A stretch of DNA of 64,000 nucleotides, taken from positions 1,240,001-1,304,000 of the forward strand of contig NADL03000512.1 in the NCBI GenBank assembly GCA_002205965.3, in the 5' to 3' direction. This DNA is from Kappaphycus alvarezii. Taxonomy: Eukaryota; Rhodophyta; Florideophyceae; Gigartinales; Solieriaceae. This document shows positions 44,511-55,680 of the stretch, piece by piece. How positions within the stretch are numbered: position 1 is the first letter of the stretch; every line of letters starts with the position of its first letter. The notes beneath the pieces were generated by a model that searched no databases, had not been told where the DNA came from, and was given only the letters and a program-made list of their open reading frames with translations. The position numbers and the translations under genes are program-made.

Positions 44511-46453
44511 ATGAAAGCTTTGGTCCTCAACACACAGGTCCCCGCGCTGATTTCCACCTCCTATCACCTCCTCCCTCCACAGCAACCCACACCATCTCTC
44601 CATGTCATCGCATGCTAACCCCGCCCTCCTCCCCAGACCGCCGCCGAAGCCATCAACACCATCCGCAAAACCCTCGCGCATCTCGTCTCCCCCGCCGGCA
44701 TCCACATCATCCCTCCAAATGACGCCCATCTCCATTCCCTTTCCCCCCTCCCACTATCCACCGCCCGTCGCACCTTGTCCGAATCCTAAAAGTGCTTCTC
44801 GGCTCCGCTATCGCCCGCGAATCCTGGGACTCATCGTCCCCTACTACCGAACGCCTTCGTCGAGTCAAGGCAGACACCGTTTTGAAACGACGCGCCATTC
44901 ACGCCTCAAAGTCAGCCTTTCTCAATGTCGCACACTAGCTATCATTCAGGATCCTTTTGCTTCCCTGTCTCACTTGCTATTCAACGTTTGCGCGCTGTGG
45001 GCGATGCTACTGGAGCCATTGCAGATGAAAGCGTAGACTCGCTCTCTGATGGCGCCGATCGTGTCATCGCCATCTGTGGTGTCAAGTTTATGGCCGACTT
45101 CCATTTCTCCGCCATTCCACCCAATTCATTTGACGTCAAGGTCAAGTTTCGTTATTTTCTCTCCGATAGCTCGGAAGTCGGCGATCCCAATGTCGATGCA
45201 AGCTTTGCTCACTACATCAAACGCAAAGATTTCGATACCCTAAAACTCGCCTTTCAGAAGCTCATGGCGCTTGAAAGGCTCGCTGATCATGTGAAACAGG
45301 TCCCTATAATTGATTCCTTACGGCTCTTTGAGGAGAATCTACTTGACGCATATATGGCCGAGCGCAAATCCGGCCTAGACGACGAAGCCTGCATGAGATT
45401 TGGCCATGGCGTCATTCGCAGATCCGCGTTGGGTTTGTGCATCAAGTTTATGAAGGCACATACAGCTGTGTTGGGTGTCGAGGATGCAACGCCGGGTCGA
45501 TCCATCGCCGTGGAAAAGGCCCAGCTTGTCATTCCACCGACTGCGCAAGCCCCAGGCATTCCTTCAATACAATTTTCAGAGTGCAAAATGGCTGCCGTGG
45601 GGGCGCAATACGTCCTTACATTTGAGAAGCCAATTTACGTTTGTTTGTCTGTGGCACAACAGTTGGAACGTGTTGGTATTAGTACCGAAGAAGCACCCGC
45701 GCCGAAAATTCGGCGGAAAGAGGCATCTCAAACCGACGATGCAGGCTTCAAAGATCACTTTTGGCCAAGCTTGCAAAGTTTGTTGGCCCCTACGGTTTTT
45801 GGACAACAAGATGAGGAGGGTGGAAACGGCGAGGTCGCCTCAGCAAAGGAATTAGTGACGAAAAGAGAGCATTGGTCACAAGAAGCGCGGAGTTTATCGC
45901 CTCTTGTCGTTTGCCAGATGACCAATACTTGTCGTTTAGTCACAGTGGTAGTGAGATGATCCCTGGTGTGGCCTTGCATCGCGTTCCGCTTTGCCATCCA
46001 AGAAATGTCAAACCGATCTTTGCACTGGTGAGGCAACAGATAGTCTTTAACACACTGTTTGAAAGCTGTTTTAGTAAGCCCATCTATCCAGGAACAGGGC
46101 TGGTACCCTTGCAGTCGCAACCAGTGGAGGTGATTTTATGCGATGCTCCATCTTTCTTACAGTGTAGCCTATACGAGGCGTCTCTGAACGATATCTTGAG
46201 CATGGCCGTCACCGTCGAGTTTGGTGGGGAGATCAAGGTTTCTTTGAAAGTCACGACGGAACAACGCCATGTCTGCTCTGACGAGAAGGCCTCAGCCATA
46301 CTGCGAGTCTCTGAGAGTATTCCGCTAACCGTACTCACCATCCTCAACTCGGCCGTTCAAATGGATCTGTTCGCGGATGAGCTGGTTTGCAGGCCGCATT
46401 CCACCTACTCAGTCTCCGACATCGTTGTGAATAAAGTTTCTTGCGGTGGCTAA
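44511..46453 (+). CDS. MED1: Mediator subunit 1 (MED1), frame-broken
   Basis: MED1 is a subunit of the Mediator middle module that bridges regulators and RNA polymerase II. The body (44925-45959) has FPVSLAIQRLRAVGDATGAI, FDVKVKFRYFLSD and KDFDTLKLAFQKLMALERLA. These correspond to the MED1 'v.v.....d.......l...L....F..f...L..L..L' region. The second frame (45872-46453) has GVALHRVPLCHPRNVKPIFA, LVRQQIVFNTLFESC and DEKASAILRVSESIPLTVLT, matching the conserved 'F.hP..vp.il..lR.Q.aYNtLi.SC' and 'D......v....SIPvTmr' blocks. One shift near 45825 separates them. The N-terminus (44511-44924) is in two further frames, with RILKVLLGSAIARESWD. It converges with the TMF gene (86 bp apart). Confidence 0.78.
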
Positions 46454-46539
46454 CGCAGCCGGGAGGACTGCGAAAGGAGTAGAAACCCTGCCGAGCTTGT
46501 TTCTTTACTACACCTAATCTACTGCAGATGTGCAGCTCA

Positions 46540-48618
46540 CTACGTGGACAGCTTCTCTATTCTAAGAAGCAGTTCAGTCACCTGCTCTTTGTACATTGAT
46601 TAACATCCGAAAGGTCAGCTTGGAGCTCCATGATTTTCTCTTCCCTCCCCAAGCAGCTCAAGCAGGGCGTTGTGCCGAACTTCAAGTTCTTTGAACCTCT
46701 TTTTCGTTTCCGGTGCATCGCTTATCTCCTTACACAACTCATCCACACGTGTGGTAAGGCTGACCACCTCCTCAGCCAAGGCCTTCGTTGCTGCCTCCTT
46801 CCATCCAATTGCGACTGTAATGATGATATCTCACCATTTTTTCTGCCGTAAGGACGCTGAAAAGGACCTCATTTGCGTACACGCCTGCGGCCGGTGATGT
46901 GCCATCTGCGAAAGAGGACTCGTCCCCAAAATCGGAACCAATGAATCCTAGGCTTGTAGAGAAACATTCCCGAAACTATCAAACCGCGGATCCGCCCGCT
47001 AGCGGAAGGAGAGCCGGCTGGTCCACCGGACCGTTGTGCATTCATTGATGTCGCCCTCGTTAAATTCTCTGTGGTCATGTCGAGTTTGGCCTCTAAGGAT
47101 GCAATTTTAGCCCTCAACTGGCTCTCCCTTTCCTCTGCTTGCTCCAGCCCATCCAGATGGCTTGCCCGTTCCTTTGACAAATCCTCAACAGCGGACTCCT
47201 TCTCCCGATTTGATTTGAGAAGCTGGGTCTGCACGACTCCAGCTCGCCCTGATGCTTAAGCCTTATCTCTGCGTTTTCCGATTGCAACGCGCGAAGCTCC
47301 GCGCCAATTCTCGACTGATCTACCTGCGCCAACCTCACCTGCTCCTCCATGTTGCTGTCCTCGTCAACAGACTCCAATTCTCTCTCTAACGCCTTCTCCC
47401 TCTCTGCCGCCTTTGCAACAGACGCCTCCGCCGCCCTTAATCTCTCCAACTGCGACCTATCAACCGCCGACTTGGCCCTCACCCTCTCTGATGCGCTGCC
47501 TGAAGGGCCCTCCTGTCTCAACAATGGCCTCGTGGCATCGGCAGGCAGCTGCCAGTTCCTCATTTCTCGCCTCCAACTGCTCTGCCCGCTTCCTGAGTTC
47601 CTCCTGTCTCCTTTCTCATCTGATCCTCCCTCCAACCCGCATTATCCATTACTTGCGCCAGATGTGACCTCAACTCCATCATCGCCTTGTTGAGACTTCC
47701 TCCTTGTCTTTTGCTTTCCCCCGGACCTGCTCCAAGGCAGCTTCATGTTCGGCTCTCAACCTCATTGCCTGATTCTCCAACGCGGCTGTTTGATTTTTCC
47801 TCAACGACTCCAATTGGGCCCTTGCGGCCTCTAAAGCCGCAGAAGATGAGTTCTTTGACCTGGCATCCAACTCGACTTGGCGCAATCGACGTTCCGCGCC
47901 TCTATCCCATCCTGAGCAGCCTTTTCGCTAGTCTCTAGTTGTCGCTGCCGGCTTCCGCTGCCTCCAGCTTAGCTTCGGTTGCACTCAAGGTAACTCGTAA
48001 GTCATCTATGGTGGCGTCCTTTTCCTTAACACTCGATTTCAAATTGCGCACTGTTTTCTCCTTCTCTGCTATCTTGATAGAGAGCTTTTCACCCTCTCCA
48101 TAACGGCGGCAATTTGTTTGTCTTTCTCTTTGACCAACTCGGCGTCACTAGCACGGGAGTCGCGGATTCGACGTAAGGCATCGCGGTCTTTAGTGAGGGC
48201 GTAAACCTTGCGGTTGCTAGGTTCAGTCGATCAAGAGCATCTGCAAGCTTTGTTGGAGATCGGTAACGACACTCGATGCACCGTCGGCATCGTCAAAACT
48301 TGTTTTCCGTGGTTTTGCTCGGTTGATTTCGGTTCCTTCTCCTCAGCTTCAGAAACAGAGTCGAGTGGCTCTGCAGCTTTGCCGTTGGTATCTGGAAGAG
48401 TGGGAAGCGGAGGTTGCTTTGGGGGAGAGGTCTGAGGAATCGGGGCCATGTCGGAAGGTATGTCGGTTACATCCTCCAGCCATCATCTTCGCCGGCTCCC
48501 GCTGCCCAGCCTTGCCACCCGGAAACATCCTTTGCCATATCCTTGCCGACGTTGGTAACAATCATTCTCAATTTTCTTGAAGGCGTCGGACGCACCCTTG
48601 ACTATGCTGCTGAAATCA
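46540..48618 (-). CDS. TMF/golgin-type coiled-coil protein, frame-broken
   Basis: TMF (TATA element modulatory factor, ARA160) proteins are Golgi coiled-coil tethers that bind Rab6. The N-terminal part has FSSIVKGASDAFKKI and a Pro/Glu-rich stretch (MAPIPQTSPPKQPPLPTLPD). The middle is Ala/Glu/Gln-rich coiled coil. It includes the typical block RRIRDSRASDAELVKEKDKQ then IAAVMEEGEKLS-like, where one G is missing at about 48100. The C-terminal block RHNALLELLGEGREKIMELQ, then MYKEQVTELLLRIEKLST and stop, is the TMF_TATA_bd end ('LELLGEK.E.VEELraD..d.K..Y..Q'). At least six one-base frame changes. The start near 48618 is a guess. Confidence 0.7.
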
Positions 48619-49383
48619 TGATGATGTCGGCGGGCAAACGCTGAGATGTGCGAAAAGGGGGGGGCGAATGGGTAGGGATGGTTGGTTGTTTGTTACTCTG
48701 ATCGATTGGTTACGTTGAGTCTTGGTGAGAAAGTTGCCGTTTGGCTCCCAGGTAGTGAGAGAGGAGAGCTGTCGGGGTAAAGCGAGGATGTATTGTTTCG
48801 GGCCGAGTTTGGCGCTTGTCCTGGGAAGGTGTCGGAAAGCAACGCCGACTGGCGAGCATTCGATAAAATGGAGAGGGCGAATTCAAAGCTCAAGAGACAC
48901 TGTAAGGCTAATGATAATGCTACTTGTGGCACACGTTGCAATTCTAACTTGCAAAATGTACATTGTGCCGTTATGTCAACTTGTCACCTTGACAAGTACA
49001 ATGTCAGTAATCATGTCAGAAGTTCACTGCTTTGAGTGTGTGCATCTTCGCCACCATGCCATGGAAAAACTCATCTTCATGCCCTACTGAGGCGACAAGA
49101 TTTCATCAATAACTTGGCATCCTCTTCCCGCGATTACCGTGCGCACCCGCCGTCCCATCCAACACATCGTCTACCTTGTCACCAACCTTGACGTACGCAT
49201 TCACTGCATACGACTATAAGATAGTACTCTCAAACACCCCATGAATACAAGCTCAATGATGATTTCAATCCGAGCCTCAACAGACACCCTGCGATCAACA
49301 GGCTCCACCTCCCCTCTCATCCTCGAGCCTTCTCCCCACGATTTCCCCACATCGTCGCAAGCATCAGAATAGTCACCTTTTCA
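48619..49383. other. Intergenic spacer between TMF and RecQ genes
   Basis: No recognised gene. The small + ORF at 48722-49090 has no clear family and the frame looks random. It holds the likely promoter of TMF (right side) and the 3' region of RecQ. ACTTGTCACCTTGACAAGT near 48980-48997 is a nearly perfect inverted repeat. Confidence 0.4.
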
Positions 49384-51780
49384 TCAGGTCTTCATCACAC
49401 ACTGATGCACCAACATCCTCGCCACATCCATCCCCAACTCCGTCACATCCCTCACCACTCCATCCGCCACCCCCGACAGATATCGCAGCAAGATCCTTCT
49501 TCCCTCCCTTTCTTTTCCGCCTTTACCTCCCAAATCCCTCCGCGATAATCTCTCTCCGACACCTCTTGTAACCCGACCCTCATCATCTACACCTCGACCC
49601 GTCACATACTTGTACATCTCGTACATTTTCTCAATCTTTTGCCCTTTCTCAGCCACAAATCCGCTCAACGCGCAAAATCCTTAGCACGGTGCAACACCAA
49701 ACACTTGGCTACCTTCCCATTCCTTCCCGCTCTCCCAGATTCCTGATAATATCCCGATACTTGTTGCCATCGTCGCATGAATCACGTACCGCACCCTCAG
49801 GTTATCAATTCCCAACCCAAACGCAATCGTCGCCACTACCACCTGCGTCCTGCCCCTCTGCATCCTTCATGCACTTCGCCCTCTCCGCCATGGTCATATC
49901 CCGTGGTAACATCCACACGCTACACCTCGTTGTTTCAATCCCTTGCTATACGTCTCCGTCTCCTTCCTCGATAGCACATACACTATCCCACATTGTCGTC
50001 TAAACTCAGTTCCAATCATCCGCTGCAAAAGTCCGATCACTTTCTCCTCGTCATCTGGTTTGCTCCGTACCTCGTAGTACAAGTTGGCACGTTCAATACT
50101 CCCTCGAAACACTACACAGTTGGGAATCTCCAGTATCCTGCACACATCCCTCGTCGTATCAGGACATGATGTGGCGCCAACGCAAGATTGGTGTCTCAGG
50201 ACAATGTCGTTTCAGAATCCCCAGTTTACGATAATCGTCCCTAAAGTCGTGACCCCACGAGGAACAGCAGTGTGCCTCATCAATCACAATCCGTGACAAA
50301 TGGCCCATCTCGTACATCATCTCTAGCCGACTCATCAGCTTTTTGTTTCGCACAAGCTGCTCCGGCGTCACAAACAAGATTGTCGTTTCCATGTCGTCTT
50401 GAATCCAACTTTGTGTGTTGGATGAAGCTGGTTCCCCTTTCTTTTTCTTCCTCTGTGGTTTTTGGTGCTTGCTGCGAGGGTGTGACGAGTACACCACATT
50501 ACCTTTTTTGGGAACGACATTGTCGAATATGTGTTTCACAGACGGTTTGGGAGACATAGAGTCGAGTGACTCAGCATAGATGGATAAATTCTTCAATGCC
50601 CGCTTTTGGTCGGCCGATAATGAAATCAAAGGCGTAACCACAACTGTCAATCCCTGATCCACTATGCTTGCCAGCTGGTAAATCAGCGACTTTCCAGCCC
50701 CAGTGGGCAAAATAGCAAACACGTCGCGGCCCAATAGCGTAGCATTCAACGCTTCTCTCTGCAGTGGTCGGAAAGAGTCTATACGAAAGACATCTCTCAG
50801 TCCTTGAGCGAGGATAGTATTCCACGGAAAGTTGTTCCCATTCCAATCGAAAGACGCATCAGCAGCTTTACGCAGATCAGCCATACGCCGGCCACTTGCT
50901 CCTCAAGTTTCGTCAAGTTTACAGTGGCTTCTGTGAGCATGCGATGCAGGTCTTTCACGAGTTCTCGCTGCTTAGTCACATTGACTCTCAGTACATTGAG
51001 GACTGCGTCCTGGCCAAAGTCATCCGATGGTTTGGACTCGGATTCCAACGCTACAGCGTTTTGTGTTTTTCCACTGTGACTTCGCTGGTGAGATCGGCGC
51101 GTGAATCACTGACTAGAAGAATATCTTCATCAGTATCATCGTCCTGTGCTGGACGTCCTCGACGACCGAAACGGTTTCATCTTTGACGTTCCCCTTCGGA
51201 AGCCTGCGATTAGTCCCGTTCGCGCTGTGCAAGGGTGGGTTGCGATTTGAAATTTGACGATCTAGTGTACCTCTTCCCTGCCCTGCACGACCATTTTCTC
51301 TTGGCTTTTCTGGGACCCCCTAGACTCCAGGGATAGAGTCATCGTCTATTACAATCTCTTCAACAGGTGTACCCTCGTTGTCATCGTCAGCGTTTCCTCG
51401 CGCACGCAAACTTCGCGTCCGCTTCCGAGTTCTCCGGCCTGTAGCTGCTTCGAGCAAATTACGGGAGAGACTCTTCAATTCCCTCCCAGCAACCTGGTTC
51501 CCACCTACTTTTGGCTTATATGAGATTTCAACGTCTGCCTTGTTCTAGCGACATGTCCATCCCTCCATCCAACACTTCGTCCTCATGTTCATCAAAGTAT
51601 TGCGACATTTCGATATCTGGCACGAAGTGCCTTTGGGTAGCAACAACTGTTCCACAGCCCGGAGCTCGAGTTCCGCAACAACTCAACCGGGCTTCGAAGC
51701 AATGTTTTCAAAATTTGAGCGATTAGTTGGAAGTTCAGGATTGAACAGCATTAAGTCGGGCCGTTCCACAGCCTGTATTT
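49384..51780 (-). CDS. RecQ-family DNA helicase, frame-broken
   Basis: RecQ helicases unwind DNA 3'-5' in repair and recombination. From right to left: an N-terminal basic/acidic part with GRRTRKRTRSLRARG (nuclear signal-like) and EGTPVEEIVIDDDS; a short coiled coil (LVKDLHRMLTEATVNLTKLE); motif 0 (FRIDSFRPLQREAL); Walker A (LPTGAGKSLIYQL); DEAH box (VIDEAHCCSSWGHDFRDDY). After a shift come RQCGIVYVLSRKETE, motif V (VATIAFGLGIDNLRVRYVIH) and motif VI (YYQESGRAGRNG). The zinc-binding part near 49500 has RRILLRYLSG, with Gly where Cys is usual. N-terminal coiled coil plus helicase resembles RECQ1/RECQL types. About 800 codons. Frame changes near 50890, 51050, 50150, 49770 and 49680. Confidence 0.88.
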
Positions 51781-52033
51781 AAAGGAAAAGCACGGGATCA
51801 CCCGAATCAGGAAGTGGGTCAGTCGGATCCAGATAAAGTTTGCTCGATAAAAAGCCGCTTTTTTATTGGATGAATGTAAGTAGGTAACGGCAGATATAGA
51901 CAACAATGGTGACTGGCGGTAATCATACAAAACTTTAGATTAATCTTCAAGGAGAACTCATCGATCCAATTTCATTCATATTCCGTATTTAAAAGTAGAT
52001 CATGGATCTGAACATAAGGTTCATATCGATGAA
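51781..52033. other. Short spacer between RecQ and LINE-B
   Basis: About 250 bp, AT-rich, no feature recognised. It may hold the RecQ promoter on the minus strand. Confidence 0.4.
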
Positions 52034-55000
52034 ATGTTCAATTCTCGTTTCGATCTACCCAACTGCAATACCAGACCTCCCCACTTTCTCTGTGTAAACT
52101 CGAACCCGCCGCGGGGGCCTGCTCGACCGTCGCCCGACGCGATGCGCCTTGCAGCACATGCCTCCCTTGACCTGTTCATGGATCTCGTCCATCTTCTCTC
52201 CGCAGTCACCGATCTCGCGTCCCCCGACGCTCCTCCGCTCTTCAACCTCCAGCGCTTGGATCCAGCTTTCTCCACCGCCTTCGGCTTCCTTCGAGGTACC
52301 ACCGAGGCCGCCAACGTCGCCAAATCCCTGGCCCAGATCGCCTCCGACTCTCCAAACTCCGCCACGGCGCCTGCCTCACCGGACCATGCTGCCGCCGTAT
52401 CTCGCCGCTGCTCTTCGCCAGCCCGTGCCAAAGTCGCCGCCCACCCGTCCCCGATTCTGGGTCGCGACACAGCCGTCGCCCCCAATCCTGCTCTAGCGAT
52501 CCACCCGACGCTGCAGAGGAGCATAAACCGCATCTCCGCCCGGCTCGTCAAAAACAGGCCAAAGGAGTTTGCCCTTGTCCCCACCCCACGCGACCAGCAT
52601 CCAGTCCACAACGCCTTGTCTCTCCGCGAGGCCTTAGCCGCTGGGACTTCCCCGGTTCCATCACCGTTGTCCCACGGCCGATCCGCATGCAACCTCCGTC
52701 TGCGCCGCCGCCGACTCACTCCAACATCCGCAATCCGCGTACGAGGCCTTCCGCGGCCACTCGGAATCCTGCCTTCCCCTTATCACCGTTTCTACCCCCT
52801 CCCCTATCATCTCTCATTGCCATTCCATTGCAGCTGCCCATTCCCTCCTACCCACCCTCCATGCTGAATTCGCTCGCCTCTCCAACCCCGTCTGCGCTTG
52901 GAGGCCCAAGCAATACTTCGTCGAAGTGCTGCGGTCCTCCACCTTGGATATCATGGCCCGCTATCCCGAGCTCGCCCCTCCCGCCAATCTCGCCAACTCC
53001 CCGCTGCCCAAACCGTCTCCCCATCCCCTCCCCAAACCCCGGTCCTGCGAAACACCTCCGTCCCTTTTGGACCTGAACCAGACTCCAAAGTGGAGGAGTC
53101 CTCACCACCCACGTCCTCCACTCTCGGATAATAGTACCCCACCCACGGGACCTGCCAACGATGTCCGCCACCCTCCATTGTCTCTGCACTCCCTGTCCCT
53201 ACCCTGCCCTATCTCCAAATTCCCTTCGCCTTCCTTTCCATTCGCTGGTGGCATGTCTTTGCAGGCAGTCCGCTAGACCCGCTCGACACAGGCGTGCACT
53301 GACAACCTCCACAAAATCATGATCTCGCTAAACTGGTTCCACGCTAGAGCGGCCGAGGTGAACCCCGCAAACCGGCATCGCCCAGCCTGGTCGCCTCCCT
53401 CAAGCGCAGGATCCGCCTAGCACAAGAGGGGCAGCGTTCCCGTCTCCCTGATGAAGCCGCTGACGCCTTCGACGCAGTTCTCCACCGCAAAGCAGTTCGT
53501 ACCCGATCCCCATAGGACCGCTGCAAAAGGGCATTGCTCAAACCTCCCCACACGAAGCCGCCCAAGCCCAGTGCTGCGACCCCACCAGTCCCTCCCACCT
53601 TTGCAAATGCCGATAAGCCCCGGTCCCTCCATCCCGCTCCTTCCCACCCCGTCAACCGAACCGACAGAGGTACCCTTCCCCCGCCGTACAAGTTCACCAG
53701 GCCGAAGTCCGCCGCCATTGGCGACGACTCCCGTAACACAGCAGTCCTGGTCCGGATGGACTTCGCCCTCCATACTCCAAAGCTCTGGCACATGCCCTCG
53801 GCGGAGCGGAGCCCTCGAAGTCGGCCCTTAAGCGGTTCACCGCCTTCATCAACAGCCTGGTCGATGGGAATTGCCCCACTGAGACTAGCGGGTACGTCGC
53901 AAGTGCTACCCTCTGGGCCTGCCGAAAGATGAAGCCTGTCGCATTCCCCGCCGATCGCCATTGGCTTTGCCATCCGTCGACTTTAGGGCGCCTGATCATG
54001 AAACGAATTCGGGATGATCAAAAGTTGGCCAACTACCTTACAGCCCCATCAACTCTGCGTAGGCGTGCCGTGTGCTACGGGATCCACCGTCCATGCCACT
54101 TGGGCACGCATACACGAACTGCAGAACAATGACACCGCAACGTGTCATTCAGGTTGATGCCCGGAAGGCCTTGAACTCAATTGAGCGTTCCGGAATTCTT
54201 TCTCAGGCTATCTGCCGTATACTCGCGGGTCGCACGTTAGGTCCACTTCCTCTACGGGGCTCCTTCCCACCTTTTCTTCGGCCGTCACCTTACATGGAGC
54301 CAAACTGGCACGCAACAAGGCGAACCCCTCGGCATGTTGCTCTTCGCTATTGCCCTCCACTCCCTTGTGCAAGGACTGGCATCCAATTTCCCCGCCCTCC
54401 CTCTTCACACATGGTACGCGGACGATGGAACTCCAATTGTTCCCATCTCACAAGCCCACGCCGTCCTCCAGTACCTGCGCCTGACCGACCAGAACTTTGG
54501 CTTCCATATTAACCTTAAACCTCAAAAAACGTCGGCCTGGTGGCCCTCTCTCTCACCACAGCCCCTCCTACATGACCTTCCATGCGAAATCCTCTCCTCT
54601 AGTTCTATCACGGTTACTGGTAGCCTGATTGGCACTCCGGATGTATGCACTTCCCTGCCCCTCAAAGCCTTGCAGAAGGCGAATCACTCTGGACATCCCT
54701 CTCCACTATGAACGAGCCCCAAATTTCATACCATATTCTCCGATTCTATGCCTCCTCATCTCTGGTTATATACTTGTTCCGTTCAATACATTATTTTACT
54801 ACTTGCCAGAGCTTTTGACAATGGGTTGCGAAGGGTTTTCGAGCAAGTTCACCGGAAGATGTCGGATCCGACATCGCCGGATCCGACATCGCGTTGCTAC
54901 AAGCCACGTGGGTTGTAGCCACGCTGTCTTTCCGCCACGGTGGCCTTGGGCTCACCCCAGGCACTTCCATCAACATCATCGCCTACACGGTTTCAAATCT

Positions 55001-55680
55001 GACGAAGTTGCCCCTCATTCAGCGACTCCTACACACACAAACTCTACGCATATTCCCAGGCATCTGGCCCCATCCTAAGACACCCTGGCCACGAGTCTGG
55101 ACCTCCTGCAGAACTACGACACGAGGCACTCTTGTCACGCCTAACCAAGTCGACCACGCGCCGCTCGCTCCCTCCAGGTCACCGTCTTTCCACCTTTCCC
55201 GCCTCTCCCTGCTTCATATCGGTCCCTACTGCCTCTTCCGCACCTTTCTACTTGGCTGGCCTCGACGGCCTCCTCAACGGCTTCCGCCCCCTTCAACACT
55301 TCCGCTGCTGTCCACCAACCTACACACCTCACGGGAGATGTGGCGCACGATGGTCGACCATCGCTTAGGCAAACCAATATTCTGTGGCTGCAGGCAGCCT
55401 AACCTGCCTAGAAGGTAACTACACTGTTCCCCTCTCCTCGATACCATGGGCCATCATGCATCAAGCTGCAAATGGGAGTCGGTGCGGTGCGCCGTCACAA
55501 CCGTCTAGGGATAAGCTATACCGCGAATTACAAGCACGGCCATTTTCCTCACAGCATTTCGGGATGGTCTTCGCCGCTGACCTGCACAAAAGCCGAATCG
55601 AGCAGCGGGCACTGGACCTCTTCGTCGACGGCCCTTTGTTGGCGCCCAGTTTACCCAGCGGAAGGGATGTTCCTTAAAAT
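52034..55680 (+). mobile_element. LINE-B: non-LTR retrotransposon with RT, frame-broken and 3'-truncated
   Basis: A GC-rich + strand element. A Pro/Ser-rich N-terminal ORF (52034-52867) is followed by broken frames. RT motifs then follow. VDARKALNSIERSGILSQAI (about 54150) is motif A (D.kNAFN.i.R). SQTGTQQGEPLGMLLFAIAL (about 54302-54360) is the 'GvqQGdPLGPlLFalAL' block. HTWYADDGTPIVPISQAHAV (about 54409) is the catalytic YADD. INLKPQKTSAWWPS (about 54512) follows. AAGSLTCLEGNYTVPLSSIP and RIEQRALDLFVDGPLLAPSL end the piece where gypsy-2 begins. The motif set and WWPS belong to a LINE lineage seen in algae and oomycetes. LINE-A at the window start matches the missing C-terminal part. Confidence 0.8.
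54858..54875. repeat. Perfect 18-bp palindrome with adjacent partial copy
   Basis: GATGTCGGATCCGACATC is its own reverse complement. CGGATCCGACATCGC is repeated right after it (to 54893). It interrupts LINE-B. Confidence 0.9.

Noticed and set aside
44474..44735. Minus-strand Gly/Asp-rich ORF opposite the MED1 start
   Set aside because: Low-complexity shadow of the Pro/Ser/Thr-rich 5' coding region of MED1.
48722..49090. 122-aa + ORF between TMF and RecQ
   Set aside because: No motif, irregular composition, and an overlapping open frame of equal quality; probably chance.
52021..52719. 232-aa minus ORF rich in Arg, Gly and Ala
   Set aside because: GC-rich antisense of the LINE-B N-terminal ORF, without any domain.
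53344..53973. 209-aa minus ORF in LINE-B
   Set aside because: Antisense of the retrotransposon; composition bias keeps it open.
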